This document shows, in pieces, positions 34,585-43,451 of a stretch of 64,000 bases of DNA (position 1 is the stretch's first letter; each line of letters starts with the position of its first letter). The notes below the pieces were generated by a model. That model saw only the letters and a program-made list of their open reading frames with translations, searched no databases and was not told the origin of the DNA. Source of the DNA: Treponema pallidum subsp. pallidum str. Nichols. GTDB lineage: Bacteria; Spirochaetota; Spirochaetia; Treponematales; Treponemataceae. Location of the stretch: the NCBI RefSeq assembly GCF_000410535.2, contig NC_021490.2, positions 530,501 to 594,500 of the forward strand, read 5' to 3'. The translations under genes and the position numbers were made by a program.

Positions 34585-35735
34585 ATCCCCTCCTTTATGA
34601 AAGTCTGCAACTGCTGCGCAATATCATACGCGGCATTGCCAATTCCAAGTGTGTAAGACGCACGTGCCATCTCCTCTATCCTAGCGCAGGAAGGATGGAA
34701 CAGTTCTGTGAGCAAAGACACCAGTTGATGTCCCTTTTCATCTTGAGCACGAAGGATGCACGCAGCACCGTGTGCGCTAAAATATTCTGCATTTTCAATC
34801 TGATCCCCACGGGAACTCCCTCGTTCGAGAGGAAAAAGAATCATTGGTTTACCGAGCACTGCGCACTCCCACACCGCGTTCGCACCAGCACGAGAGAGTA
34901 CCAGTGCGCTCGCGGCGAGTATATCGGGCAGATGTGCCTGAATGAAAGGAAACGACATGTAGGCATGCCGAGCATTGACGCTAAGCGAATTGGTGATAGT
35001 ATGCATTTGGTCCTCGTTGCCTGCGCCAAATTGATGGACAAGATAGAAGCGTTCGGTAAGGAAGGTGCTACATGAAAGAACACGCGCGTTTAGGTCACGC
35101 GCACCGCTACTTCCTCCGAGGACTGTGAGCAATGGCTTTTTTTGGTCAATGCGTAAAAACTGGTATGCACGCTCTGCCTGTGCAGAAAAAAAATCTTGTC
35201 GCACAGGATTCCCCGTGCAGTGAACTGCTGCGCGTCGCGCACGGGGAAAATAACAGGACGTGTGCGGATAAGAGACTAAAATACGATCGGCGAAACGCGC
35301 ATTGATGCGTGTGGCAAGTCCTGGACTGATATCCGATTCATGCGTGACAACGGGTATGCGCAAAAGCCACGCTGCGATGCACGGCGGCACGGACACAAAC
35401 CCTCCCTTAGAAAATAGTGCCTGCGGGCGCAAAGCGCGCAAGATACAATAGGATTGCACCGTACCGACGAGCACTCGAAATACATCAAAAAAATTGCGCA
35501 CACTCGCGTACCGACGCCACTTGCCAGCGGTGATACCACAAAACTCTAATCCGGCAGATTCCACTATGGAGCGATCAGCACCACGCGCTGCACCAATCCA
35601 CACGACACGCACCGCCGCCTGCTGCGCAAGCGCTTGAAAAACTGCAATTCCCGGGAAAATGTGTCCTCCCGTGCCGCCTCCTGTGAACACGACGCACTTC
35701 GCAGTTGACTGAGATACGCGTGCACGAAAGCGCAT
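34581..35735 (-). CDS. murG: MurG, lipid II-forming N-acetylglucosaminyltransferase
   Basis: Adds GlcNAc to lipid I at the inner face of the membrane to make lipid II. 384 residues, GT28 family. The N-terminal nucleotide/lipid loop is GGGTGGHIFPGIAVF (about 19-33), the second glycine loop is VLGGSSGARDLN, and the UDP-GlcNAc site is LSRAGANAVWECAVLGKPMILFPLERGSSRGDQ. Conserved H in THESDISPGLATR is present. The gene is 3 nt after lon and is followed by cvpA with a 4-nt overlap. MurJ, the flippase for its product, is the last gene in the same run. Confidence 0.96.
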   Translation of the reverse strand: MRFRARVSQSTAKCVVFTGGGTGGHIFPGIAVFQALAQQAAVRVVWIGAARGADRSIVESAGLEFCGITAGKWRRYASVRNFFDVFRVLVGTVQSYCILRALRPQALFSKGGFVSVPPCIAAWLLRIPVVTHESDISPGLATRINARFADRILVSYPHTSCYFPRARRAAVHCTGNPVRQDFFSAQAERAYQFLRIDQKKPLLTVLGGSSGARDLNARVLSCSTFLTERFYLVHQFGAGNEDQMHTITNSLSVNARHAYMSFPFIQAHLPDILAASALVLSRAGANAVWECAVLGKPMILFPLERGSSRGDQIENAEYFSAHGAACILRAQDEKGHQLVSLLTELFHPSCARIEEMARASYTLGIGNAAYDIAQQLQTFIKEGM

Positions 35736-35738
35736 ACG

Positions 35739-38384
35739 TCAGCCTGTAAGGGTTTCAGGAGAAGCAGATTGGGCGGCAGTGCCAGCACGGACACGCTTCC
35801 CCTTGGGGAAGGCGAGAGAAAGGACCTCTTCCATCGATTCAACTAGGTGGAACACCATGCCCTTCTTGACGTGCTCGGGGATTTCGTCCAGATCCCGCAC
35901 ATTCGCTTTTGGCATGATGATCTCCTTGATACCACCGCGCCGTGCGGCGATAGTCTTTTCCTTCAATCCCCCGATGGGGAGCACCTGTCCGGTCAGTGAG
36001 AGTTCTCCAGTCATCGCTAGGCGAGGCTTTACTTTCTGCTGGGTGAGCAACGAGAAGAGCGTGGTGGTCATGGTAATCCCCGCGGACGGACCGTCCTTTG
36101 GGGTTGCGCCCTCGGGGATATGCAGATGTATTGCGCGCTTTTCAAACCAATTCGGCGAAGCGATACGCTGCTGCGCGCTGTAACGGCGCAGCCAGGACAA
36201 GGCAATAGAAGCGGATTCCTTCATAACCGCTCCCATCTGCCCAGTGAGCTTAAAACTTGCTTTTCCTGGTATAGTAATTGCCTCAACAAGGAGCGTGTCT
36301 CCCCCCATGCCAGTCCAGGCTAAACCCACCGCAGTACCAACTTTGTTCGCGTCTTTGAGCATATCATCGCGGAACACGGGCTTCCCTAAAAAGGTCCCTA
36401 TGAGAGCTTCATCCATCAAACACTTGTCATCAAACGATCGCTTCCCTAACACGATCTCGGTGGCAAGCTTGCGATGCAGCTTGTCAAGGCTTTTTTCTAG
36501 CCCCCGTACCCCAGACTCCCGCGCATAAGAATGGACCAGGTGTAGCAACACCTCCTTCCGATAAGAGACGCACGCACGCTTTAAACCATTCTTCTCCAGC
36601 GTTTTTGGCACCAGATGGCGCTTTGCGATCTCAACCTTTTCCGTATCGATATAACCGGAAAGACGGATAATCTCAGCGCGATCCAGCAGTGGACGGGGAA
36701 TAGGATCGGTGCTATTGGCAGTGAGCACGAACACGATATGAGAGAGATCAAAGGGCAAATCTAAGTAATGATCGCGGAACGTAGTGTTCTGCTCCGGATC
36801 AAGCACCTCCAGCAGAGCCCCCGCAGGATCGCCGCGCGCGCCAGAACCAATCTTGTCCACCTCGTCGATCATAAACACGGGAGCCTTAGTTTTTACTATT
36901 TTCAGCCCCTGTAGCACCTTACCCGGCAGGGCGCCGATATAAGTACGTCTGTGCCCCTTGATTTCGGCCTCATCGCTTATCCCTCCAACCGAGAAACGGA
37001 AGAAGGGCTTGTGGATGGCGCGCGCTATCGACTTGCCCACCGAGGTTTTTCCCACACCCGGCGGACCTACCAGCAGGATGATAGAGCCTTTGGTATCGGC
37101 GCGTAACTTTCGCACCGCCAAATACTCCACGATCCGTTCTTTGACATTCTCGAGTCCATAATGGTCTTCATCAAGCAGTTTCTGAGCTTTCTTTAAGTCA
37201 TATTCCTCCTTCTCAGGAGCGTGCCAAGGTAAAGAGAGCACCGTCTCGAGGTACGTTCGACCCACTGAATATTCAGGGGAATTCGGGTCTGTAAGGGAGA
37301 GCTTTTCCAATTCGCTCTCCACAGCCTCTTTCACTTCCCCTTCAAAGTGAAACGAATCTATTAGCGCACGGAACTTCCGCTGATCACGCTCCTTTGGATC
37401 GGTGGTAAGACCCAGCTCTTCCTTGATGGAACGCAGCTCTTCACGCAGAAAATACTCGCGTTGGTTTTTCTCCACCCGACTGTTCAAATCATTTTGAATT
37501 TTTCTCTGGATTTCTAATAAGTCTTTTTCTTTTTTGATATATACAAAGACTTCCTCCATGCGCTTGCGCACATCCAGAATCTCTAGCGTGCGTTGCTGCT
37601 CTTCTTTTGAAATATTCAGGATACTCGCGATGAAATCGGCGATTTTGCCGGGGTGATCAATGTTGATCATATTCAGCCGCATTTCTTCTGAGAAAAGTGG
37701 ATTGTTCTCAGAAAGCTCCTTCATTTCCCCAATAAGGCCACGCACAAGTGCCTTTATCTCGAGTGGATCCCCCTCAATAAGATCGGACAGGTACTGCACT
37801 GCCGCTACGATAGGCTTGCTGTGGTGCACGTGCTTGCGGATGCGAAAACGTTTTTGTGTAGAAATAAAAACATTTAACCCACCGTCTGGCAGATTAATCT
37901 TCTTCACAATACGAGCGACCGATCCTACCTCGTACAAATCACTGATAGTTGGGTTTTGCGTGTCGGTTTTCACCAAACACAACCCAATAAAACCACTATC
38001 GCTGTACGCACTTTCCACCGAACGCACATCGTCCTCATCGCTTATCAGAAGCGGAGTAAAAATACCCGGGTAGATAGGCCGTCCGGTGAGCGGAATTAAG
38101 TGGACCTTCTGCGGCAACAACTCATCAAGCGGCACTACTGCCTTAGCCTTCTCTGGTACACCCTTTTCAGCTTCTCCTGCGCGCTGTACCTCTGGCTCTG
38201 ACTCCTGTGCTGCACCTTGCGCTGATTCGGTATCGGTTTGCGGAGCAACCTCCGGCGCAAACGTGGCGCGCTCCTCCCCGTCAGACACTGCCGAAGCAGA
38301 CGGATTCTCCACGGCAGACTCACGCACATCCCCGTGCCCGGCCGGCTCATGCGCGTCGTGCTCAATATCAGTGTTCTTCGCCAT
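35739..38384 (-). CDS. lon: ATP-dependent protease Lon
   Basis: Cytoplasmic AAA+ serine protease. 881 residues. After an unusual acidic, Ala/Glu/Ser-rich N-terminal extension (about 1-85), the LAN substrate domain starts at VHLIPLTGRPIYPGIFTPLLI; then Walker A LLVGPPGVGKTSVGKS, Walker B VFMIDEVDKIG, and the protease domain with the catalytic dyad Ser in PKDGPSAGITM and Lys in IGGLKEKTIAARRGG. The start ATG at 38384 is divergent from efp with 135 bp between. It probably heads the nine-gene minus-strand run down to murJ. Confidence 0.96.
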   Translation of the reverse strand: MAKNTDIEHDAHEPAGHGDVRESAVENPSASAVSDGEERATFAPEVAPQTDTESAQGAAQESEPEVQRAGEAEKGVPEKAKAVVPLDELLPQKVHLIPLTGRPIYPGIFTPLLISDEDDVRSVESAYSDSGFIGLCLVKTDTQNPTISDLYEVGSVARIVKKINLPDGGLNVFISTQKRFRIRKHVHHSKPIVAAVQYLSDLIEGDPLEIKALVRGLIGEMKELSENNPLFSEEMRLNMINIDHPGKIADFIASILNISKEEQQRTLEILDVRKRMEEVFVYIKKEKDLLEIQRKIQNDLNSRVEKNQREYFLREELRSIKEELGLTTDPKERDQRKFRALIDSFHFEGEVKEAVESELEKLSLTDPNSPEYSVGRTYLETVLSLPWHAPEKEEYDLKKAQKLLDEDHYGLENVKERIVEYLAVRKLRADTKGSIILLVGPPGVGKTSVGKSIARAIHKPFFRFSVGGISDEAEIKGHRRTYIGALPGKVLQGLKIVKTKAPVFMIDEVDKIGSGARGDPAGALLEVLDPEQNTTFRDHYLDLPFDLSHIVFVLTANSTDPIPRPLLDRAEIIRLSGYIDTEKVEIAKRHLVPKTLEKNGLKRACVSYRKEVLLHLVHSYARESGVRGLEKSLDKLHRKLATEIVLGKRSFDDKCLMDEALIGTFLGKPVFRDDMLKDANKVGTAVGLAWTGMGGDTLLVEAITIPGKASFKLTGQMGAVMKESASIALSWLRRYSAQQRIASPNWFEKRAIHLHIPEGATPKDGPSAGITMTTTLFSLLTQQKVKPRLAMTGELSLTGQVLPIGGLKEKTIAARRGGIKEIIMPKANVRDLDEIPEHVKKGMVFHLVESMEEVLSLAFPKGKRVRAGTAAQSASPETLTG

Positions 38385-38438
38385 AGGGCGCCTAGTATCC
38401 AGGCAAGGGACGAAAAGTCAATGCCTCCATTCGAGGCC

Positions 38439-38467
38439 TTTTAAAAAATATACCTGCGCGGTATACT
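38439..38467 (+). promoter_or_regulatory. Putative promoter of efp
   Basis: TTTTAA at 38439-38444, a 17-nt spacer and TATACT at 38462-38467 (5 of 6 to consensus). Transcription would start near 38474, giving a leader of about 45 nt. Confidence 0.5.
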
Positions 38468-38481
38468 GCGCCCCCGCAGGT
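38452..38481. promoter_or_regulatory. Inverted repeat flanking the efp -10 element
   Basis: ACCTGCG at 38452-38458 and CGCAGGT at 38475-38481, exactly complementary with a 16-nt gap that contains the TATACT -10. The spacing puts the half-sites on two turns of DNA, like an operator; alternatively it is a hairpin. No regulator could be named. Confidence 0.4.
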
Positions 38482-38519
38482 CGTGCAAGACGTTTACTAG
38501 GAGATAAGAGAGGAATTAC

Positions 38520-39083
38520 ATGATTAGAGGGGGAGATATCGCAAAGGGGACGGTCCTGCTCCATAAAGGTGCTCCGTACCTGGTTGTCGAGCGCGAGTTC
38601 GTAAACCCGGGTAAGGGTGCTGCGTTTGCGCGCGTTAAAATGAAACATCTTCGTGACGGCTCTGTGCTCACTCAGACAGTTAAGACCTCAGATACAGTCG
38701 AAGATGCGGTTGTAGACAGCCACCGCGCTCAGTATCAGTACGATGACGGGGAATGCTTCGTCTTTATGGATACCCGCAGTTTTGAACAGATTTTCGTTTC
38801 CAAAGGGAATGTCCCAGGAAGAGAGCGCTACTTGCGCGAAGGGGACGAATACGACATCCTAATTTGGAACGGGGAGTCCATTGACATAAAAATTCCCACC
38901 AAAATGGTTTTCCGTGTTGCACACAGCGAGCCGTATCTTAAGGGGGATACCGTCTCTGGCGCCACAAAGCCTGTGACTACCGAAACGGGTCTTGTCGTGC
39001 GCGTTCCCCTATTTATCAAGCAAGGAGAGAAGATCCTGATAAATACAGAGACGAATGAATATCAAGAACGTGTCAATGACTAG
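38520..39083 (+). CDS. efp: Translation elongation factor P
   Basis: Rescues ribosomes stalled at polyproline. 187 residues, three beta-barrel domains as expected. The tip of domain I carries the modifiable lysine in FVNPGKGAAFARVK (K32). Domain II/III motif RVPLFIKQGEKILINTETNEYQERV is the standard C-terminal EF-P signature. GAGAGGAA precedes the ATG as ribosome-binding site. It is divergent from lon. A 147-bp gap without a gene separates it from hrpA. Confidence 0.96.
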   Translation: MIRGGDIAKGTVLLHKGAPYLVVEREFVNPGKGAAFARVKMKHLRDGSVLTQTVKTSDTVEDAVVDSHRAQYQYDDGECFVFMDTRSFEQIFVSKGNVPGRERYLREGDEYDILIWNGESIDIKIPTKMVFRVAHSEPYLKGDTVSGATKPVTTETGLVVRVPLFIKQGEKILINTETNEYQERVND

Positions 39084-39118
39084 CGCTTGGTCGCTCCGTC
39101 TTTCTGTACTCTCAGCAC

Positions 39119-39143
39119 CGTCCGCGCAGTGCGCGTGCGGACG
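39119..39143 (+). other. Hairpin in the efp-hrpA gap
   Basis: CGTCCGCGC (39119-39127) can pair with the GCGC-GTGCGGACG segment ending at 39143 with one bulged base. There is no T-run after it, so it is not a standard terminator. No gene is seen in this 147-bp interval. Confidence 0.3.
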
Positions 39144-39230
39144 CTCCCTACCGCCCGTTCGCACCACTCCCACTTCTGGTTCTTTTTTCTATCCTGTCCT
39201 ATCCACACGCAGTAAGAGGAGCTTGCAATC

Positions 39231-41237
39231 ATGTTCAGTTACAAGCAGTTGCCCGTCTACTCTCAGAAAGACAAAATTCTTAGCGCGCTCGCGCACCATC
39301 ACGTCATTGTTGTCGAAAGCCCCACCGGATCTGGGAAAACTACCCAGCTGCCACTCATTCTTCATGAAGCAGGATACAATGAAGGTGGTGCTATCGGCGT
39401 CACCCAGCCGCGTAGAATTGCTGTCCTCTCTGTAAGCGAGTTCATTGCCAAGCAGGTGCTCCACGTGCAGCCCGGCATTGTCGGATACAAAATGCGCTTT
39501 GAGGATCACACAGATGTCGAAACAAAAATAAAAGTAATGACTGATGGAATCCTTCTGCAAGAAATGAAGCTCGACCCACTCCTCAGTAAATACTCCATCA
39601 TCATGGTAGATGAAGCGCATGAGCGGAGTCTCAACATTGATTTTATTTTAGGATTGCTTAAGCGCGTCTTGCAACAGCGGCATGATTTCCGCATCGTCAT
39701 CTCCTCTGCCACAATCAACACGGCCATGTTTTCCCGCTATTTCAATGAGTGCCCTGTCATCAAAATAGATGCGGTTGCATACCCGGTCACTGTTATTTTC
39801 GATCCTCCTGATACGCCTGCATCTACTCATACAAAGGAAGCGGAGGCCGCCTTGCTAGAAAAGATCGTTTGTATCGTTGAGCGTGTTATCGCTTCAAGGG
39901 ACAAAGGTGCCATACTCATTTTTCTGCCAGGGGAGCGTTCTATTAAAAATTGTATTACCCGTCTTTCCCATGAACGTTGGTTCCGCAAGCTCTTTCTTTT
40001 GCCCCTCTATGGAAGATTGAGTAAAGAAGAACAAGAGCAAGTTTTTAACCGCGCGCCATTTGGAAAAAGAAAAGTCGTCATCGCAACGAATATTGCAGAA
40101 ACATCCATCACCATTGACGATGTAACTACCGTCATTGACTCTGGTTTGGTGAAGTTAAATTCGTATAACCCGCTTTCCTATACTGCAAGTTTGGACGAAA
40201 CTCCTATTTCTCAGGCTTCGTGTAACCAGCGGCGTGGACGCGCAGGCAGAGTACGCGCAGGCACGTGCTATCGCCTATATTCGCGCGATGATTTTGAGCA
40301 GCGTGAACCGTACACCCTTGAAGAAATCTACCGCACTGACCTATCTGAGGTAGTCATGCGCATGGCAGAACTCGGTATCCACGATTTCGAACACTTTGAT
40401 TTTATTTCTCCTCCTGGCACCCATGGTATTATCGGCGCAGAAGACACGTTGCGCTTGCTCGGCGCGTTAGAAGATGACCGGAGTCTGAGTGAAATTGGAA
40501 AAATGATGTGCCTGTTTCCGCTCGGTCCTCGGCAGTCCCGGATGATTGTAGAGGCGCTGCGGCGCTATCCCCATTCTATTGACGATGTACTTATCGCTGC
40601 GGCGTTTCTGTCTGCTCGCAGCCCGCTAATCTTTTCAGAGGATCAGGAAGAAAAAACAAAAAAGGCACACGGCACGTTCTCCGATCCCATGGGGGATTTC
40701 GTGTCTTTTTTGCGGATCTACCGCGCGTATGCGCAAGAAAATAACAAACATTCCTTTTGCCAACATTTCTATTTGGACGAGCGGATTATGGCTGAGATTT
40801 CTAACATAAAGGAGCAGCTCGAGCTTATCGTAAGTGGCATGGGATTCCCTCTGCTAACGGGCGGGACCGTGGAAGAATACTTAATCTGCGTGGGCACGGG
40901 CATGATACAGTTCGTGTGCGTGCAAGAACACCGCGATTCGTATCGCTCGCTCACTGCAGAGTGTATTCACATTCATCCTGGGTCCTGTGTGTATAAAGAC
41001 CGGCCGAAGTTTATTGTAGCCGGGGAGATCGTGCGCACGTCTCGTATGTATGCAATGTCCGTTTCTCCCCTTTCGAAAAAAATTGCTGAGCTCATTGCTC
41101 CCGCTTTGCTAGAACGTAGGGGCCGCGCTGAGAAGCACGGCACGTCCCCCACGCGCGCAGCTTTCCTGAAGAAGAGCACCCTACGCAAAGGGCCGCGGAA
41201 AAGAAGAGTGCGTGTCGGACGCGCCTCCCTGAGGTAG
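39231..41237 (+). CDS. hrpA: DEAH-box RNA helicase of the HrpA type
   Basis: ATP-dependent RNA helicase. 668 residues, roughly half of enterobacterial HrpA. Motif I is VVESPTGSGKTTQLPL, Ia TQPRRIAV, II DEAH in IIMVDEAHERSLN, III SSATIN, then the C-terminal helicase domain with TNIAETSITIDDV and QRRGRAGRVRAGTCYRLYS. The HA2/OB region follows (about 400-640). The tail is basic (RKGPRKRRVRVGRASLR), which may help RNA binding. A ribosome-binding site (AGGAG) precedes the ATG. It is convergent with the V-ATPase cluster. Confidence 0.93.
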   Translation: MFSYKQLPVYSQKDKILSALAHHHVIVVESPTGSGKTTQLPLILHEAGYNEGGAIGVTQPRRIAVLSVSEFIAKQVLHVQPGIVGYKMRFEDHTDVETKIKVMTDGILLQEMKLDPLLSKYSIIMVDEAHERSLNIDFILGLLKRVLQQRHDFRIVISSATINTAMFSRYFNECPVIKIDAVAYPVTVIFDPPDTPASTHTKEAEAALLEKIVCIVERVIASRDKGAILIFLPGERSIKNCITRLSHERWFRKLFLLPLYGRLSKEEQEQVFNRAPFGKRKVVIATNIAETSITIDDVTTVIDSGLVKLNSYNPLSYTASLDETPISQASCNQRRGRAGRVRAGTCYRLYSRDDFEQREPYTLEEIYRTDLSEVVMRMAELGIHDFEHFDFISPPGTHGIIGAEDTLRLLGALEDDRSLSEIGKMMCLFPLGPRQSRMIVEALRRYPHSIDDVLIAAAFLSARSPLIFSEDQEEKTKKAHGTFSDPMGDFVSFLRIYRAYAQENNKHSFCQHFYLDERIMAEISNIKEQLELIVSGMGFPLLTGGTVEEYLICVGTGMIQFVCVQEHRDSYRSLTAECIHIHPGSCVYKDRPKFIVAGEIVRTSRMYAMSVSPLSKKIAELIAPALLERRGRAEKHGTSPTRAAFLKKSTLRKGPRKRRVRVGRASLR

Positions 41238-41284
41238 CGTCGGCCCGGAACAACAGCAGCGCAGGACGTACAGCCGGATGAGTG

Positions 41285-41914
41285 CTAAAGGGTGGTTGTG
41301 GGATCCTTGCGCGCCTTTAGCGATTTGAGCACAAAAGTACTTTCCCGATCGCGCTCCTCGAGCACGCTTTCGATGTACATGCACGTCTCGCACATCTGTG
41401 GGATTATCTGCTTGCTCAGCGCATTCACACGTCGCTGTGTTTTTCTCATTTCTGACGCGAGTCTCCATACGATAGTCTGTACGGATGCCATTCTCGTGAG
41501 TGTTTGCAACAGTAACCCGAAGTCCTCCCGCGCTCTATCCATGCACGCGCTGGAGCCGAGCGCAGCATACTGCAGCTTCGGTGGCTGCATCACTGCATCC
41601 AGACGGAGAAATCGCAATCCAGCAATTAAAAGCACCTCCTGCTGCACACGGCAGGGCACCGGTGTTACGAGCGCACAGGCAGCAATATCATCGCGGCCCT
41701 GTGCAAGAAGCAGCTGCCACAGCGACGCATACGCCTGCTTCCGACGCTTATCAAGCTCAGTCTCTAGAAGATGCACCTCTTCCAAGAGAGAAGTGAGCTC
41801 CATAAAGAGGATTTCTCGTTTTTGCTCAAGCAAGCGATAACCATCACGAGCCAAACCCAACTGATCTCTTACATACGCCAAATTCGACTTGGTGGGAGCT
41901 AAAGGTGTTTTCAC
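41285..41914 (-). CDS. atpD: V/A-type ATPase subunit D
   Basis: Central rotor stalk of the V1/A1 sector. About 209 residues, almost wholly helical coiled coil. It starts VKTPLAPTKSNLAYVRDQL, which matches the family PTK-x-x-L motif, followed by YRLLEQKREILFMEL. The start was set at GTG 41914, which has GGGAGAGG upstream; an ATG at 41953 would add 13 residues without homology. The C-terminal helix (ALSKQIIPQMCETCMYIESVLEERDRE region) is typical. It is last in the operon, 94 nt after subunit B. Confidence 0.88.
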   Translation of the reverse strand: MKTPLAPTKSNLAYVRDQLGLARDGYRLLEQKREILFMELTSLLEEVHLLETELDKRRKQAYASLWQLLLAQGRDDIAACALVTPVPCRVQQEVLLIAGLRFLRLDAVMQPPKLQYAALGSSACMDRAREDFGLLLQTLTRMASVQTIVWRLASEMRKTQRRVNALSKQIIPQMCETCMYIESVLEERDRESTFVLKSLKARKDPTTTL

Positions 41915-42008
41915 CTCTGTATCCTCTCCCTGCGTGGCCAAGACACACAGCAAGGGAGCGCCGCAAAGAAATCACCCTTCTCCAAGAGCCTTATAGGACA
42001 CATGGTCT

Positions 42009-43451
42009 TTACGCGTCCGCAACCGGGGTGCGGGCCTCCTCTATCGCCTTTCGCAACTGATCACTCACCGCGCTGCACGAAGCGGTCAGGTACTGATCGA
42101 TAAGCTTTGGGTCGATACGATATAGCTCGGTGCGCGGCAAAAGTGAGAGCAAACTCCACCCGATATCGAGCGTCTGACTGATACTCCGATCTTCATGCTC
42201 ATCCTGCGTGAGAAAGTACTGCTCAAACAAGTCACCAAAGCGCAGATAACACTTATCGAGTGCAGGTAATTCCTCTTCTCCGACAATCGAGGCAAGGCTC
42301 CGTACGCTTTGTACTCTTGCGTATGAAGCAAATAGCTGACTTGAAACCGCATGGTGATCTGCGCGTGTCATACCCTCCCCGATACCATCTTTCATTAAGC
42401 GAGATAGGCTGGGTAGACACCCAATGGGCGGATACAAGCCCCGCTGAGATAGGTCGCGTTGCAACACAATCTGTCCTTCGGTGATGTACCCGGTCAGGTC
42501 AGGGATCGGATGGCTAATATCGTCGTTCGGCATAGTTAAGATCGGAATCTGCGTCACCGAACCGGAGGATCCTTTCACTCTGCCTGCGCGCTCGTACAGT
42601 TCTGCCAAATCAGAATACAGGTAACCCGGATAACCCTTACGCCCGGGTACCTCCCCTCGTGTGGTGGAAACTTCCCGCAGCGCCTCACAGTAGTTTGTCA
42701 TGTCTGTAAAAATGACTAATACATGCTTGTTCTTTTCAAAGGCGAGATACTCAGCTGCGGTTAATGCACAGCGTGGTGTGATAATACGCTCGATAGATGG
42801 CGCATCTGCAAGCGACAGGAACATCACCACCTTTGACAGTACCCCTGTTTCTTCAAAAGAAGAAACAAAAAAGCGGGCCACATCGTGCTTAATACCCATA
42901 CCCGCGAATACCATCACAAAGGCCTCATCCGTGCCAAGAATTTTTGCCTGTCTGATAATCTGCGCTGCTAAACGGTTGTGCGCAAGGCCGTTCCCAGAGA
43001 AGATTGGCAGTTTCTGCCCACGAATGAGCGTATTCATACCATCGATAGCAGAAATACCGGTTTGAATGAAGTCACGTGGATATACGCGCGCGTACGGATT
43101 GATAGGATAGCCGTTCACATTACGCAATTGAGAAGAGAGCACCTCTGGGAAACCATCGATTGGTCTCCCTAATCCATCGAATACCCGCCCCATCAAACCC
43201 TCACAGACACGCAGCTGCATCGGCACGTCCAAAAACTCAAGGCAGGCACCGTCGAGGCTGAGCCCAAGCGTGGAGCCAAACACCTGAATCAGACAACACT
43301 CTTGAGAAAGATCAATTATCCTGCCGGTACGCAGAGCACCGAAGCGATCACGGATGGCCGTAATCTCCCCATAGAATGCACCTTCCCGGCGCTTTGCCAC
43401 CACGATCGGACCGTCGATGGAGGACAGACCCCGATACCACACTCCCTTCAT
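42009..43451 (-). CDS. atpB: V/A-type ATPase subunit B
   Basis: Non-catalytic nucleotide-binding subunit of the V1/A1 head. 480 residues from ATG at 43451, which overlaps the subunit A stop (ATGA) and has GGGGGGAGAAAG upstream; a longer open frame with no homology precedes it. The chain follows the family: [44 protein letters not shown] in place of a P-loop, [15 protein letters not shown] and the switch-like [13 protein letters not shown]. The lack of the Walker lysine is the normal state for subunit B. Confidence 0.95.

Noticed and set aside
39119-39143. Hairpin after efp as a terminator
   Set aside because: No T-run follows; listed only as a hairpin.
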